From Hypericibacter sp049323455 (GTDB lineage: Bacteria; Pseudomonadota; Alphaproteobacteria; Dongiales; Dongiaceae), in contig JBMONF010000046.1 of NCBI GenBank assembly GCA_049323455.1, positions 124,001 through 188,000 on the forward strand: 64,000 bases of DNA. Direction: 5' to 3'. The notes beneath the pieces are model-generated. The model ran no database searches. It had not been told where the DNA came from and saw only the letters and a program-made list of their open reading frames with translations. Position 1 is the stretch's first letter. The number at the start of each line of letters is the position of its first letter. The position numbers were made by a program, and so were the translations under genes. Below are positions 9,311-16,777 of this stretch, piece after piece.

Positions 9311-10489
9311 ATGGTGGAGCTCGACAGGACGCTGGACAAGCTCCGGGCGATCGCGGACGCCGACTTGGAGCAGGCGACGGCGATGCCGCCGGATATCTAT
9401 CGCAGCGCCGCGCTCTATGATTTGGAGAGACGCGAAATCTTCGCGCGGGACTGGCTCTGTGTCGGTCTCGCCGCGGACATGCCGCGACCCGGCGACTATC
9501 TGAGCTTTTCCATCAACGATCAGCCCCTGTTCGTGATGCGCGGCCAGGACGGCGAGATCCGCGGGTTCTCCAATGTGTGCCTGCACCGGATGATGCGGCT
9601 GGTCGAAGGACGCGGCAGCTGCCAGCGCCTTGTCTGTCCGTATCACGCTTGGACCTACGATCTCGACGGGCGGCTCGTCGGCGCCCCGCACATGAAGCGC
9701 ACGCCCGGCTTCGAGGCCCGCGCGCACCGGCTCCCCGCAATCCGCACCGAAATCTGGGAAGGCTGGATCTACGTCACGCTGAACCAGGATGTGCCGCCGG
9801 TCAGCCTCCTGTTGGAGCCCTTGCAACGGCTGGTCGCGCCTTACCGGATGGCGGATTATGTGCCGGTGGCGCTCCAGGACCATGTCTGGAGCACGAACTG
9901 GAAGCTCCTGACCGAAAACTTCATGGAGGGCTATCACCTGCCCGTCGCTCACCGGGCGACGGTCGGCGCATGGTTCCCGGCGGAGGACACCTGGTTCCCG
10001 GCCGAGCGATACGACGCCTTCACGGTGCAGACCTTCGCGAAGGACGAGACCGCGCGCTACGGCCGGGCGCACCCGGCCAACACCCGGCTCGAGGGCCGTT
10101 GGCGCTACACCTCAGTGATGCCGAGCGTGTTTCCGACCCACATGTATGTGCTGGCGCCCGATCATCTCTGGTACCTGTCGTTGCGACCGAAATCGATCGG
10201 CGAGGTTCATGTCCGTTTCGGCGTCGCCTTGGCCCCCGAGGTGGTTGCCGCTATGACCGACGCGGAGACGCAGAAAGCCGAGTTGCTGGCCTTTTTCGAC
10301 AAGGTGAATGCGGAGGACCGCTTCATCGTCGAAGGCTTGTACCAGGGCGTGCGCGCGCCCGCGGCACGTCCCGGGCGGCTGAGCTGGCTCGAACGCGAGA
10401 TTCACGATTTCGCCCGCTATCTGGCGACGCGGCTCGCCGGATGGCGGCAGCGCGATCTGCGGCCGGCGACAGCTGGCCGGCTGGCCTGA
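9311..10489 (+). CDS. Aromatic ring-hydroxylating dioxygenase alpha-subunit-like Rieske protein
   Basis: A 392-residue Rieske non-heme iron oxygenase. The N-terminal Rieske domain has C-L-H (about residue 95) and C-P-Y-H (about 115), the C-x-H...C-x2-H ligands for the [2Fe-2S] cluster. The catalytic domain shows N-W-K-L-L-T-E-N-F-M-E-G-Y-H-L-P-V-A-H near residues 197-215, supplying the bridging acid and the two His ligands of mononuclear iron. GGGGAGGGGG precedes the ATG. No ferredoxin, reductase or beta subunit is adjacent, so the electron donor must be encoded elsewhere. Choline- or carnitine-type oxygenases share this architecture, so the substrate need not be aromatic. Confidence 0.92.
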   Translation: MVELDRTLDKLRAIADADLEQATAMPPDIYRSAALYDLERREIFARDWLCVGLAADMPRPGDYLSFSINDQPLFVMRGQDGEIRGFSNVCLHRMMRLVEGRGSCQRLVCPYHAWTYDLDGRLVGAPHMKRTPGFEARAHRLPAIRTEIWEGWIYVTLNQDVPPVSLLLEPLQRLVAPYRMADYVPVALQDHVWSTNWKLLTENFMEGYHLPVAHRATVGAWFPAEDTWFPAERYDAFTVQTFAKDETARYGRAHPANTRLEGRWRYTSVMPSVFPTHMYVLAPDHLWYLSLRPKSIGEVHVRFGVALAPEVVAAMTDAETQKAELLAFFDKVNAEDRFIVEGLYQGVRAPAARPGRLSWLEREIHDFARYLATRLAGWRQRDLRPATAGRLA

Positions 10490-10507
10490 CGGGCAACAGG
10501 CAAGCTT

Positions 10508-10735
10508 CTACAACGGCTTCACGTAAGGGCCCTCTTCCTCGCTGATGATGCCGTTGATGTCCGCCTCGAAGTCTGGCGTCTCTTCGACCAGTTCGAGACG
10601 GTCGAGCATTTTCGCCTTGGCGCTCCGCTGGACGAAGTCGAGGGCTTCCTCGGGCGTTTCGGCTCGGACCGTGAAATGGCAGATCGGTCCGTCCGCATGC
10701 ACGCCGCCATAGGCTTCGATCACGAAGATCTTCAT
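10508..10735 (-). CDS. Small protein of unknown function
   Basis: A 75-residue acidic soluble protein, M-K-I-F-V-I-E-A-Y-G-G-V-H-A-D-G at the N-terminus. I do not recognise the family. It has an alternating strand/helix pattern with the helical piece E-T-P-E-E-A-L-D-F-V-Q-R, reminiscent of small alpha/beta ferredoxin-like folds. GAGGACAG upstream of the ATG can serve as ribosome site. It runs toward the Rieske oxygenase gene (convergent, 18 bp apart) and shows codon use like its neighbours, which supports a real gene. Confidence 0.68.
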   Translation of the reverse strand: MKIFVIEAYGGVHADGPICHFTVRAETPEEALDFVQRSAKAKMLDRLELVEETPDFEADINGIISEEEGPYVKPL

Positions 10736-11085
10736 CGGCTGTCCTCTTCGCTCGCCCCGTTTCTCCTAAGAGGCGCGATCGTCGGGATGGCGCCGCCTTC
10801 GGGGAAATCGCGTCCCTCGGATCGCCTCGGGGGCGATCCCGTCGGCGGCGGCGTCATCGATCCGGCGTTCGTCCGCTGCCTCTCTTCACCTTGCGTCCGA
10901 ACGGGAAGAGGGCGGCAGCGCATTGATGTGGCTCAATTCTTGTTGCGCCTAATAGGCCGGCTTCGGTTGACGACAAGGGCAGAAATAGCCGGTGCGCCCG
11001 GGCCATCGCGCGGGAAGCGGCCGAGCTGCAGCGTCCGACAAGAGCCGGCCGGCAACGGTCGGCATTCTCGCGGCTGGCGGGCGGG
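10736..11085. other. Intergenic stretch without a convincing gene
   Basis: About 350 bp between two divergently or separately read small genes. The only pattern seen is a 7-bp hairpin, GGATCGC/GCGATCC near 10818-10841, without a T-tract. Open frames on both strands here lack ribosome sites and plausible protein composition. The upstream part probably contains the promoter of the small gene ending at 10508. Confidence 0.5.
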
Positions 11086-11394
11086 TCAGCGTTTAGTCTT
11101 CAGTTTGCCGAGGATCTCCTTGAACCGCGACCATTCGACCGCGCTCCACACCTCGGTGTGCGCGTGCCCGAAGCTGCGGACCAGCGCCGACACCTTGCAG
11201 GCCGTGTCGAGGTCCGGCGCGCGGAAGATGTCGACATAGTCGTAAGGCCCGAGAATCGCGAGATTCTGGACCCATTCGACCTCGGGGCAGTCCTGACGGA
11301 TGCGATCGGCCACGCCGCGCTCGAGTTCCGCGATCGACTGCGGCGACTGCAGAGCGCCTGGGCTCAAGCGGGTCATCATGACGAAGGTTGGCAT
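11086..11394 (-). CDS. GYD domain protein
   Basis: A 102-residue protein of the GYD family. It begins M-P-T-F-V-M-M-T-R-L-S-P-G-A and contains L-G-P-Y-D-Y-V-D-I-F near residues 49-58, the place of the G-x-Y-D signature, followed by A-C-K-V-S-A-L-V-R-S-F-G. These proteins adopt a dimeric alpha/beta-barrel-like ferredoxin fold; no reaction is established. GGAGAGCGC upstream of the ATG is a likely ribosome site. The gene is single and its neighbours give no functional hint. Confidence 0.85.
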   Translation of the reverse strand: MPTFVMMTRLSPGALQSPQSIAELERGVADRIRQDCPEVEWVQNLAILGPYDYVDIFRAPDLDTACKVSALVRSFGHAHTEVWSAVEWSRFKEILGKLKTKR

Positions 11395-11555
11395 ATGCGC
11401 TCTCCTTCCCTGATCGAGCCGAATACAAGCATGGTCATGCTAGCGGCCGAGGAGATCGGCGCCTTGATGCAGATCAGGGAGCGGGCCGAGCGGCCAGGCG
11501 GGCTGGATGGGCTTGCGAAACCTCCCCGCGCTTTCCGCGCGGCGCCGATAGCGGC

Positions 11556-12116
11556 TCAATCGATCCGCAGGAACGGATAGCGCTGCAGATCGGCGCGGGT
11601 CCACAGCGACATACCGGCGCGATTGCGGACGGTCTCGATGTCGAGGATCGCATCGGGATCGTCGAAGACGATCCGCCCCGCCGAACCCGTGGCCGCGAGC
11701 GCCTCGACGAGCGCGCGATCGAGCACCTGCTCATGAGGTTGGCTCAACAACTCGCCCTTGAGGCCGCGGCGATGGAGCCGGACGTGGAAGGACTTGCCCT
11801 GGAGCTGGGGCAGCCATCGCAACGCGATCTCCCGTGCCTTGGCGTCGAACTCCTCGGGCGTGAAGAAGTCGAAGGCGTCCTGGGCGGGGAAGACGCGGCT
11901 GATGGCCGTCAGCAGATCCGGCTCCTTTTGCACGGCCTCGCCGAGCTGATGCAGGAATTCCTGGCAATTCTCCACGCGCATGACCAGCACGTTGTGAAAA
12001 TCGGTGCGTCCGACCCGCCCGAATTTTCGCAAGATCTGACGCGCACGGGGCAACCAGGTCTGGTGGGCGGTCGCGACGACGTTCCAATCGGGAATGCGGA
12101 TATAGGCCATGCTCAT
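11556..12116 (-). CDS. THUMP-domain-containing protein
   Basis: A 186-residue protein beginning M-S-M-A-Y-I-R-I-P-D-W-N-V-V-A-T. It resembles stand-alone THUMP proteins: F-H-N-V-L-V-M-R-V in the first strand-helix-strand part, then K-S-F-H-V-R-L-H-R-R-G-L-K-G near residues 108-121, the basic strand typical of the RNA-binding THUMP fold, and a closing D-P-D-A-I-L-D-I-E-T-V. No methyltransferase or sulfurtransferase domain is fused, so it probably binds RNA as an adaptor (inference). A second in-frame ATG two codons later is equally plausible. It ends 160 bp from the GYD gene and reads in the same direction. Confidence 0.75.
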   Translation of the reverse strand: MSMAYIRIPDWNVVATAHQTWLPRARQILRKFGRVGRTDFHNVLVMRVENCQEFLHQLGEAVQKEPDLLTAISRVFPAQDAFDFFTPEEFDAKAREIALRWLPQLQGKSFHVRLHRRGLKGELLSQPHEQVLDRALVEALAATGSAGRIVFDDPDAILDIETVRNRAGMSLWTRADLQRYPFLRID

Positions 12117-12282
12117 CTCCCGCGCGCAGGCGAGCGACCGGCATCACGAATGGGTCCTTCGAGCTTGTCCAGCATAGTCTCGCGGATCGGAGCCCGCAGT
12201 GAAGCGGCCGTCGGGCTCATGCGCCATGATCCAAATCATGCCGCCCGTTCGCCGGCTGCAGCCGAGACAGCGGAGGAGTCAG

Positions 12283-13140
12283 TCATCCGGCCAGCGTCAA
12301 CAGCCCCAGCCCGAGCGCGCCGAACCCCCAGCAGTAGTAGGCAAAGGGGTTGAGCGCCCGGAAATCGTGCCGCTTGAAGTAGCGCATCAGAGCCCAGACG
12401 GAGAGGAAGGCGACCGTCCCCGCGATCGCGCCCGCGGCGATGGCGAGCCCGGTGATCCGGCCGGCCGCCGGCTGATGCAGCATCTTCGGCACTTCGAGCG
12501 CGGCGGCGCCGAGGATGATCGGCGTGGCGATCAGGAAGGAAAAGCGCGCCGACGCCTCGTGATGCAGGCCGCGCAGGAGGCCGCCGACCATGGTGGCGCC
12601 GGAGCGCGAGATGCCGGGGATCAGCGCCGCGCATTGCCAAAGGCCGATGACGAGCGCGTCGCGCCAGCCGAGCCGGTCGAGCCCGTTGCCGGCGGCGTCG
12701 CTGCGGTTTTCGGCAGCGCGGCGCAGCCGCTCGCCGCCGAACAGGATGGCGCCGTTGACGAGGAGGAAAAGCGCCGCGACCGTCGGCGTGCCGAAGAGGT
12801 GGCGCAGCGGCTTTTCCAGGGTGAAGCCGACGATGACAGCCGGGACCGTGGCGACGGCGATGAGGGCGATCAGGCGACGATGGGCGGCGCGCTCTGCCGG
12901 CGGCCCAAGCCCGATCAGCGCCAGCGCCAGCCCCACCCAGTCGCGCCGGAAATAGAGCAGCAGGGCGGCCGCGGTGCCGACATGAAGCACGACCAGAAAC
13001 GGCAGGAAGGACGGCGCGCCTTCGTCGAGGCTCCAGCCGAGCAGCGCCGGAAGAAGCACGGCGTGACCCAGGCTGCTGACGGGGAACAGCTCGGTGGTTC
13101 CTTGCAGGACGGCGATCAAGAGCGCTTGCAGCGACGACAT
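12283..13140 (-). CDS. uppP: Undecaprenyl-diphosphatase (UppP/BacA)
   Basis: A 285-residue polytopic membrane enzyme that dephosphorylates undecaprenyl diphosphate to recycle the lipid carrier of peptidoglycan synthesis. It shows both active-site stretches: Q-G-T-T-E-L-F-P-V-S-S-L-G-H near residues 13-26 (the usual E-F/L-L-P-V-S-S motif) and P-G-I-S-R-S-G-A-T-M near residue 165. About eight hydrophobic segments are present. The start at 13140 has GAGG in good spacing; an ATG five codons earlier lacks a ribosome site. BacA overproduction is known to give bacitracin tolerance in other bacteria. Confidence 0.95.
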   Translation of the reverse strand: MSSLQALLIAVLQGTTELFPVSSLGHAVLLPALLGWSLDEGAPSFLPFLVVLHVGTAAALLLYFRRDWVGLALALIGLGPPAERAAHRRLIALIAVATVPAVIVGFTLEKPLRHLFGTPTVAALFLLVNGAILFGGERLRRAAENRSDAAGNGLDRLGWRDALVIGLWQCAALIPGISRSGATMVGGLLRGLHHEASARFSFLIATPIILGAAALEVPKMLHQPAAGRITGLAIAAGAIAGTVAFLSVWALMRYFKRHDFRALNPFAYYCWGFGALGLGLLTLAG

Positions 13141-13278
13141 GGCTAACCTCGGCATGGGTCGAAGGGCGGCAAGTTTAGCCCATCGCCATGGCCGGCCGCG
13201 TGAGATACTCCGGGCGCGGGGCGCACCGGGCCCCAGGCCGCCCGCGTCGATCGAGGCGGTGCGCTTCTTGGAGGCGTC

Positions 13279-13566
13279 TTACGCGCTGCGAAGCGCGGGC
13301 TTCCGCTTCAGCTGCTGAGGCGCGCTGCGGCCGATGATTTCCTGGGCCATCCGGCGCGCCTGATCGCAGCTCATCGTGCGGCTCGACCCGATCTTGCGCC
13401 GGCGCCAGAACGCGGATAACGGCGTGCGAAAGCATACGAAATACTGGGCGGCCTGATGGGGCCTGATGTAGCACCCAAATCCATAGAGGTCCGTATCCCA
13501 CAAGACCGTCAGGCGGCTCGAGGTCGGGCGATTGACCGCCGCGTCGTCAAGGTGAATTCGACCCAT
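13279..13566 (-). CDS. Small protein resembling the N-terminal arm domain of phage-type integrases
   Basis: A 95-residue basic protein. Residues 22-80 (V-L-W-D-T-D-L-Y-G-F-G-C-Y-I-R-P then Y-F-V-C-F-R, R-R-R-K-I-G and Q-A-R-R-M-A-Q-E-I) follow the pattern of the DUF4102 arm-binding domain of tyrosine recombinases: W-D-x-x-L-x-G-F-G, a strand pair, R-x-x-x-I-G, then an A-R-x-x-A helix. The SAM-like and catalytic domains are absent. It starts with AGGAGATCGGA-ATG, so it may be an expressed stand-alone DNA-binding protein; alternatively it is an integrase remnant. An FNR/FixK-like palindrome lies 80 bp upstream. It sits near tRNA-Ser and accessory genes, consistent with past integration. Confidence 0.65.
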   Translation of the reverse strand: MGRIHLDDAAVNRPTSSRLTVLWDTDLYGFGCYIRPHQAAQYFVCFRTPLSAFWRRRKIGSSRTMSCDQARRMAQEIIGRSAPQQLKRKPALRSA

Positions 13567-14099
13567 TCCGATCTCCTGCGTTTGTCGGCAAGAGCCTGGC
13601 TCCCCCCGCATGGCGACAATTGACCATATCGCCCATCGCCGCCGATTGACCTGGGTCAAAATCGCGCGGCTGTCCCCGCCTGGCGCGCGGCGCGGCGTTG
13701 CCGGCCTTGGCCCGATCGGCGGCCGATCCGACGATCCGGGTCCGGCGACGCCGGAGGCCGCCTTGGCTCCTTTTTCGGCCCGAATCCGCCCGAAGTCGGA
13801 CGAGGCTTCTTGGGCTGGCGGAATGCGCCGGAGGAACATGCCCGCCAGTGGGGCGGTCGCGGTCTGGCGCGAGCCGCGCCCGACCGGTGCCAGCGCCCGC
13901 GCGACACCAGAAAGGCGTGGGGTCATGGCGAAAACGGAGCGAAACAGTGCGAACCGGGACGGCCTGCTTTCTTGCGTGCTTCCGGTTTGCAAGAGCGAGG
14001 CGGAACGTTTCCCTCCTCGAGGCGGGTTGTATTGTTTTTGCGAAACGGCGGGTTCCGCTTGTCGCCGGTCGCCATTGCATGGGCATTATGGAGGCAGCT
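13567..14099. other. Divergent intergenic region, 530 bp, regulatory
   Basis: This stretch separates the integrase-arm-like gene from the rightward gene at 14100. The only clear element is the TTGAC-N4-GTCAA palindrome at 13646. Open frames on either strand lack ribosome sites and are rich in Arg/Pro/Ala, as expected of GC-rich non-coding DNA. It probably holds promoters for both flanking genes. Confidence 0.5.
13646..13659. promoter_or_regulatory. Candidate FNR/FixK/DNR-family binding site
   Basis: The perfect palindrome TTGAC-CTGG-GTCAA matches the TTGAy-N4-rTCAA consensus of the Crp/FNR family used by alphaproteobacterial FnrN/FixK/NnrR regulators. Its centre is about 86 bp upstream of the leftward ATG at 13566 and about 447 bp from the rightward gene, so the leftward small gene is the more likely target. 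No regulator of this family is encoded in the window. Confidence 0.45.
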
Positions 14100-15251
14100 T
14101 TGAGCGAGTATCAGTATTACGAATTCCAGGCGATCGACCGTCCGCTCGGCGAGGCGGACCGGCAGGCGCTCAGGGCGCTATCCAGCCGGGCGCAGATCAC
14201 GGCCACGCGCTTCACGAACCACTATGAGTGGGGCGACTTTAAAGGCGATCCGGCGAAGCTCATGGAGCGCTGGTTCGACCTCCATCTCTATCTCGCGAAT
14301 TGGGGCACGCGCCGGCTCATGATTAGGCTGCCGAAGCGGCTGGTGGATCGCCGTCGTCTCGATGACATTCTCCGCACGGTCGATTGCGCCGGGCTCACGG
14401 CTTCGGGCGAGAACCTGATCCTCGATATCGTCCGCGAGGAGGTGGACTCCGACGACTGGGACAATGACGGCTCGGGCTGGCTTGCGGAGCTGGCGCCGCT
14501 CAGGGCCGACGTGCTCGAGGGCGATCTGCGGCTCTTCTATCTTCTGTGGCTGATGGCTGTCGAGGTCGAGGCGGTCGAGCCCGACGAGCCGGAGCCGATG
14601 CTGGGGATCGGGCCGATGACCGCGGCCCTCGAAGCCTTTGCGGATTTCTTTCAGCTCGATCCCGATCTCGTCGAAGCGGCGGCCGAGCGGCCTGCCGACG
14701 CGATCAAGAGCACGTCATCTCCGGATGCCGTCCGCAAAGCCATCTCGGCAATCGCTCATCACGAGAAGGACGAGGTGCTCATGAGGCTGTTTCAGGGCGA
14801 TCCTCATGTGGCGGCCGAGTTGCGAGCCGAGGTTCGGCGCCGTCTCCGGTCCGGGACCGATGCCCCGCCGGCTGCGGCCAGAACCGTGGCTGAGCTCACC
14901 GCCCGCGCCCGTTCGATCCGTCTCGCGCGCGAAGAGGCTCGGGCCCGGAAGGCAGCGGCCGAGCAGCGGCGGCTGGCGAAGGAGGCCGAGAAGGCTCGCC
15001 GGGTGCGGCTCGATGCGATCCTGCGGCGGGGTGAAAACGTCTGGAACGAGGTGGAAGCCGAGATCGAGCGCCGCAATCCGAAGGGCTACGACAAGGCGGC
15101 GAGCCTTCTCGCCGATCTGCGCGCGATCGCCGAGGAACGGGGTGCGGTCGAGGACTTCGCTCGCCGGCTTCGCATGATCCGCGAGCGCCATGCGCAGAAG
15201 GGGCGCTTCATCGAGCGGTTGGCAGCGCTAGAGCTGCCCGGCGCGTCGTAG
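14100..15251 (+). CDS. Conserved protein of unknown function (S-E-Y-Q-Y-Y-E-F family)
   Basis: A 383-residue protein. The N-terminus S-E-Y-Q-Y-Y-E-F-Q-A-I-D-R-P-L and the following I-T-A-T-R-F-T-N-H-Y-E-W-G-D-F-K-G-D-P are strongly patterned and, from memory, recur in a widespread bacterial family without assigned function, in some genomes beside SWIM zinc-finger proteins. The centre is acidic (D-D-W-D-N-D-G-S-G-W) and residues about 265-310 form a charged A/E/R/K-rich coiled coil. I chose TTG at 14100 because GGAGG is 5 nt upstream and the family begins here; ATG at 14079 or 14088 would add 4-7 residues. No signal peptide or membrane segment. No SWIM partner is adjacent here. Confidence 0.82.
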   Translation: MSEYQYYEFQAIDRPLGEADRQALRALSSRAQITATRFTNHYEWGDFKGDPAKLMERWFDLHLYLANWGTRRLMIRLPKRLVDRRRLDDILRTVDCAGLTASGENLILDIVREEVDSDDWDNDGSGWLAELAPLRADVLEGDLRLFYLLWLMAVEVEAVEPDEPEPMLGIGPMTAALEAFADFFQLDPDLVEAAAERPADAIKSTSSPDAVRKAISAIAHHEKDEVLMRLFQGDPHVAAELRAEVRRRLRSGTDAPPAAARTVAELTARARSIRLAREEARARKAAAEQRRLAKEAEKARRVRLDAILRRGENVWNEVEAEIERRNPKGYDKAASLLADLRAIAEERGAVEDFARRLRMIRERHAQKGRFIERLAALELPGAS

Positions 15252-15258
15252 CGCGTGT

Positions 15259-15271
15259 ATGGCGGATGGGG
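15259..15271 (+). repeat. 13-bp copy of the tRNA-Ser 3' end (possible attL-like repeat)
   Basis: ATGGCGGATGGGG here is identical, in the same orientation, to 17207-17219, where it forms the CCA terminus and 3' acceptor strand of tRNA-Ser (read on the minus strand). The segment between the copies holds a hypothetical gene, a possible gene remnant and a toxin-antitoxin pair but no recombinase. tRNA 3' ends are common integration targets; the repeat is short, so coincidence is not excluded. Confidence 0.45.
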
Positions 15272-15310
15272 AGAGCTTCCGGGCATCGCTCCTTTCCGGC
15301 GTGTTGGCTA

Positions 15311-16114
15311 TCACAAGCCCCCGAACTGCAGCATACGGTCATAGAGCGCCGTCTTGCGATAGAGCCGTGGCCGGCGCCAGTCGTCGTTGGCTGCGGAGCA
15401 CCCCTCCTCCATAAGGCCGAACCAGCAAAGATATCGGAGAACACGCGTTTCGAAAGCCAGCACAGGCAATTTCGGATATTCGGGTTGCGTGAGTTCTTTC
15501 GTCGGAATGGTGACGCTGCGCATGAGGGCGTCGGCTGCGCGCCAATCGGTACAGAACTGTCCAATCAGATAGAGGATCAGGGAAATTTGCGGTGCGAAGA
15601 TCTCCGGCATGTCGAAATAATCGAGATAGGCAGGGTTGTAGCGGGCAAAGGTGGTGCGAAAGAGAGCAGCCTGGAGCCGGCCGGCCTCCGCCTCCGGCAG
15701 GAGGGATTGCCCCTTTCGGGTCAACTTGAGAAACCCGTTTGCCTTGTGCAGGAGGCCTGCAAGCTTGAGCACGGCATGCAGATACATGGCGGGGGGAAAG
15801 TCGCGTTCGTTGACCACCGCGGAGACGGAGCGAATTTCGGCGGCGCCATGGCCGTTCCATCGGAAGCGCTCCAACAGCATTCCGACAACCTTGCGATTCA
15901 GGTTCCCCTTCGCAGTCAGTCTCGCACCACGGCCTTCCAGTTCCCTCATCAAGATGCGCGCGCCGGGGAGCACGCTGGTGCAGGCAAGCGCTGCAAAGGG
16001 CAGATCCTCCCGCACTTTGCAAGGGCCTGCGCCATCGAGCCTGTCATTCACGAAGGCATAGAACTGGCGCTCGGTCAGCTTGATGATACCCGCGGTCATC
16101 CTGCCGTTCTCCAA
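15311..16114 (-). CDS. Protein of unknown function, probable winged-helix content
   Basis: A 267-residue protein that I do not recognise with certainty. Visible pieces are L-T-A-K-G-N-L-N-R-K-V-V near residue 66, L-K-L-A-G-L-L-H-K-A-N-G-F-L-K-L-T-R-K-G near residue 115 (a helix-turn-beta-wing pattern) and R-V-L-R-Y-L-C-W-F-G-L-M near residue 228, a second wing-like repeat. Similar sequences occur in unannotated bacterial proteins, some related to pRiA4b ORF-3-type proteins (from memory, not checked). No membrane segment or signal peptide. It could be a DNA- or protein-binding regulator. It lies inside the possible tRNA-associated element together with the toxin-antitoxin genes, reading the same way. 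Confidence 0.75.
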   Translation of the reverse strand: MENGRMTAGIIKLTERQFYAFVNDRLDGAGPCKVREDLPFAALACTSVLPGARILMRELEGRGARLTAKGNLNRKVVGMLLERFRWNGHGAAEIRSVSAVVNERDFPPAMYLHAVLKLAGLLHKANGFLKLTRKGQSLLPEAEAGRLQAALFRTTFARYNPAYLDYFDMPEIFAPQISLILYLIGQFCTDWRAADALMRSVTIPTKELTQPEYPKLPVLAFETRVLRYLCWFGLMEEGCSAANDDWRRPRLYRKTALYDRMLQFGGL

Positions 16115-16145
16115 ATAGGGAAGGGGTGTCCAGGCCGGTAGCTTC

Positions 16146-16241
16146 TCACGGCGTCCGCTTCAGCAGGAAGGCCGTATGGTGGCCGAAATGTGCCGAGCCC
16201 GGACCGATATGGGTTCCTTGGCGTTGTGGCGTCGGGCGCTC
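16146..16241 (-). pseudogene. Possible C-terminal gene remnant
   Basis: Downstream of the toxin gene one minus-strand frame reads R-Q-G-T-H-I-G-P-G-S-A-H-F-G-H-H-T-A-F-L-L-K-R-T-P then TGA (16148-16146), with GC-rich third positions like real genes. The G-S-A-H-F-G-H-H-T-A-F-L-L ending looks like the tail of a globular enzyme, possibly a methyltransferase (weak recollection). No start codon or N-terminal part precedes it, since the toxin gene begins upstream. It may be debris from an integration or deletion. Confidence 0.3.
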
Positions 16242-16244
16242 ATG

Positions 16245-16772
16245 TCATCTCGCGCGCATTCCGGCGGCCGCGATCGCGTCAGCAATGGTGTTGAGCGGCA
16301 AGACGAGCTTGAGCGGGTCGTCGAGCAACATGAGGGCGCCGAACCGCTCGTACCACCGAGCCGACTTCTCGTCCTTCGCGTCGATGGCGAGAGCGACGCC
16401 GCCGACTTCCGCCGCGACGGCCAAAGCTCGTTCGCCGGCCGCCAGCAGCAATTCGCCGCCGAGCCCTTGGCCTTGCATCGAGCGATCGACAGCCAGACGG
16501 CCAAGCCGGAAGACCGGCACCTCATAGCGGCCGAGCTTCTTGGTCAGTTTCGCCGGCACGCGGGCAAACTCGATGGCGCCGGGGCTGATCGAGTAGAAGC
16601 CCAGAACGCGAGTCGGCTGGCCGATTGGCACGGCGACGAAGGTCTTGGCACCGCCGGTTTCGTGATTTTGCCGGGCGTAGCGCTGGAGATATTCGTTGAG
16701 GTCGCGAGACCCGCAATCGAAGCCTTTGCGGTCGTGATGCCGCCCGATCGGCTCCTCGCGCCAGCCCGTCAA
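16245..16772 (-). CDS. GNAT-family toxin (TacT-like acetyltransferase)
   Basis: A 175-residue GNAT acetyltransferase. L-G-R-L-A-V-D-R-S-M-Q-G-Q-G-L-G near residues 90-105 holds the Q-x-x-G-x-G acetyl-CoA loop, and A-R-W-Y-E-R-F-G-A near 138-146 is the usual C-terminal GNAT helix-strand. The early F-D-C-G-S-R-D-L-N-E-Y-L motif is typical of the TacT/AtaT toxins that acetylate charged aminoacyl-tRNAs and halt translation. It starts 5 bp after the DUF1778 antitoxin gene on the same strand, the standard arrangement. Target tRNA cannot be deduced. Confidence 0.93.
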   Translation of the reverse strand: MTGWREEPIGRHHDRKGFDCGSRDLNEYLQRYARQNHETGGAKTFVAVPIGQPTRVLGFYSISPGAIEFARVPAKLTKKLGRYEVPVFRLGRLAVDRSMQGQGLGGELLLAAGERALAVAAEVGGVALAIDAKDEKSARWYERFGALMLLDDPLKLVLPLNTIADAIAAAGMRAR

Positions 16773-16777
16773 CGCGG

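Noticed and set aside
10676..11239. Rightward frame across the intergenic region after the Rieske oxygenase
   Set aside because: It overlaps two leftward genes, lacks a ribosome site and has an uneven low-complexity composition.
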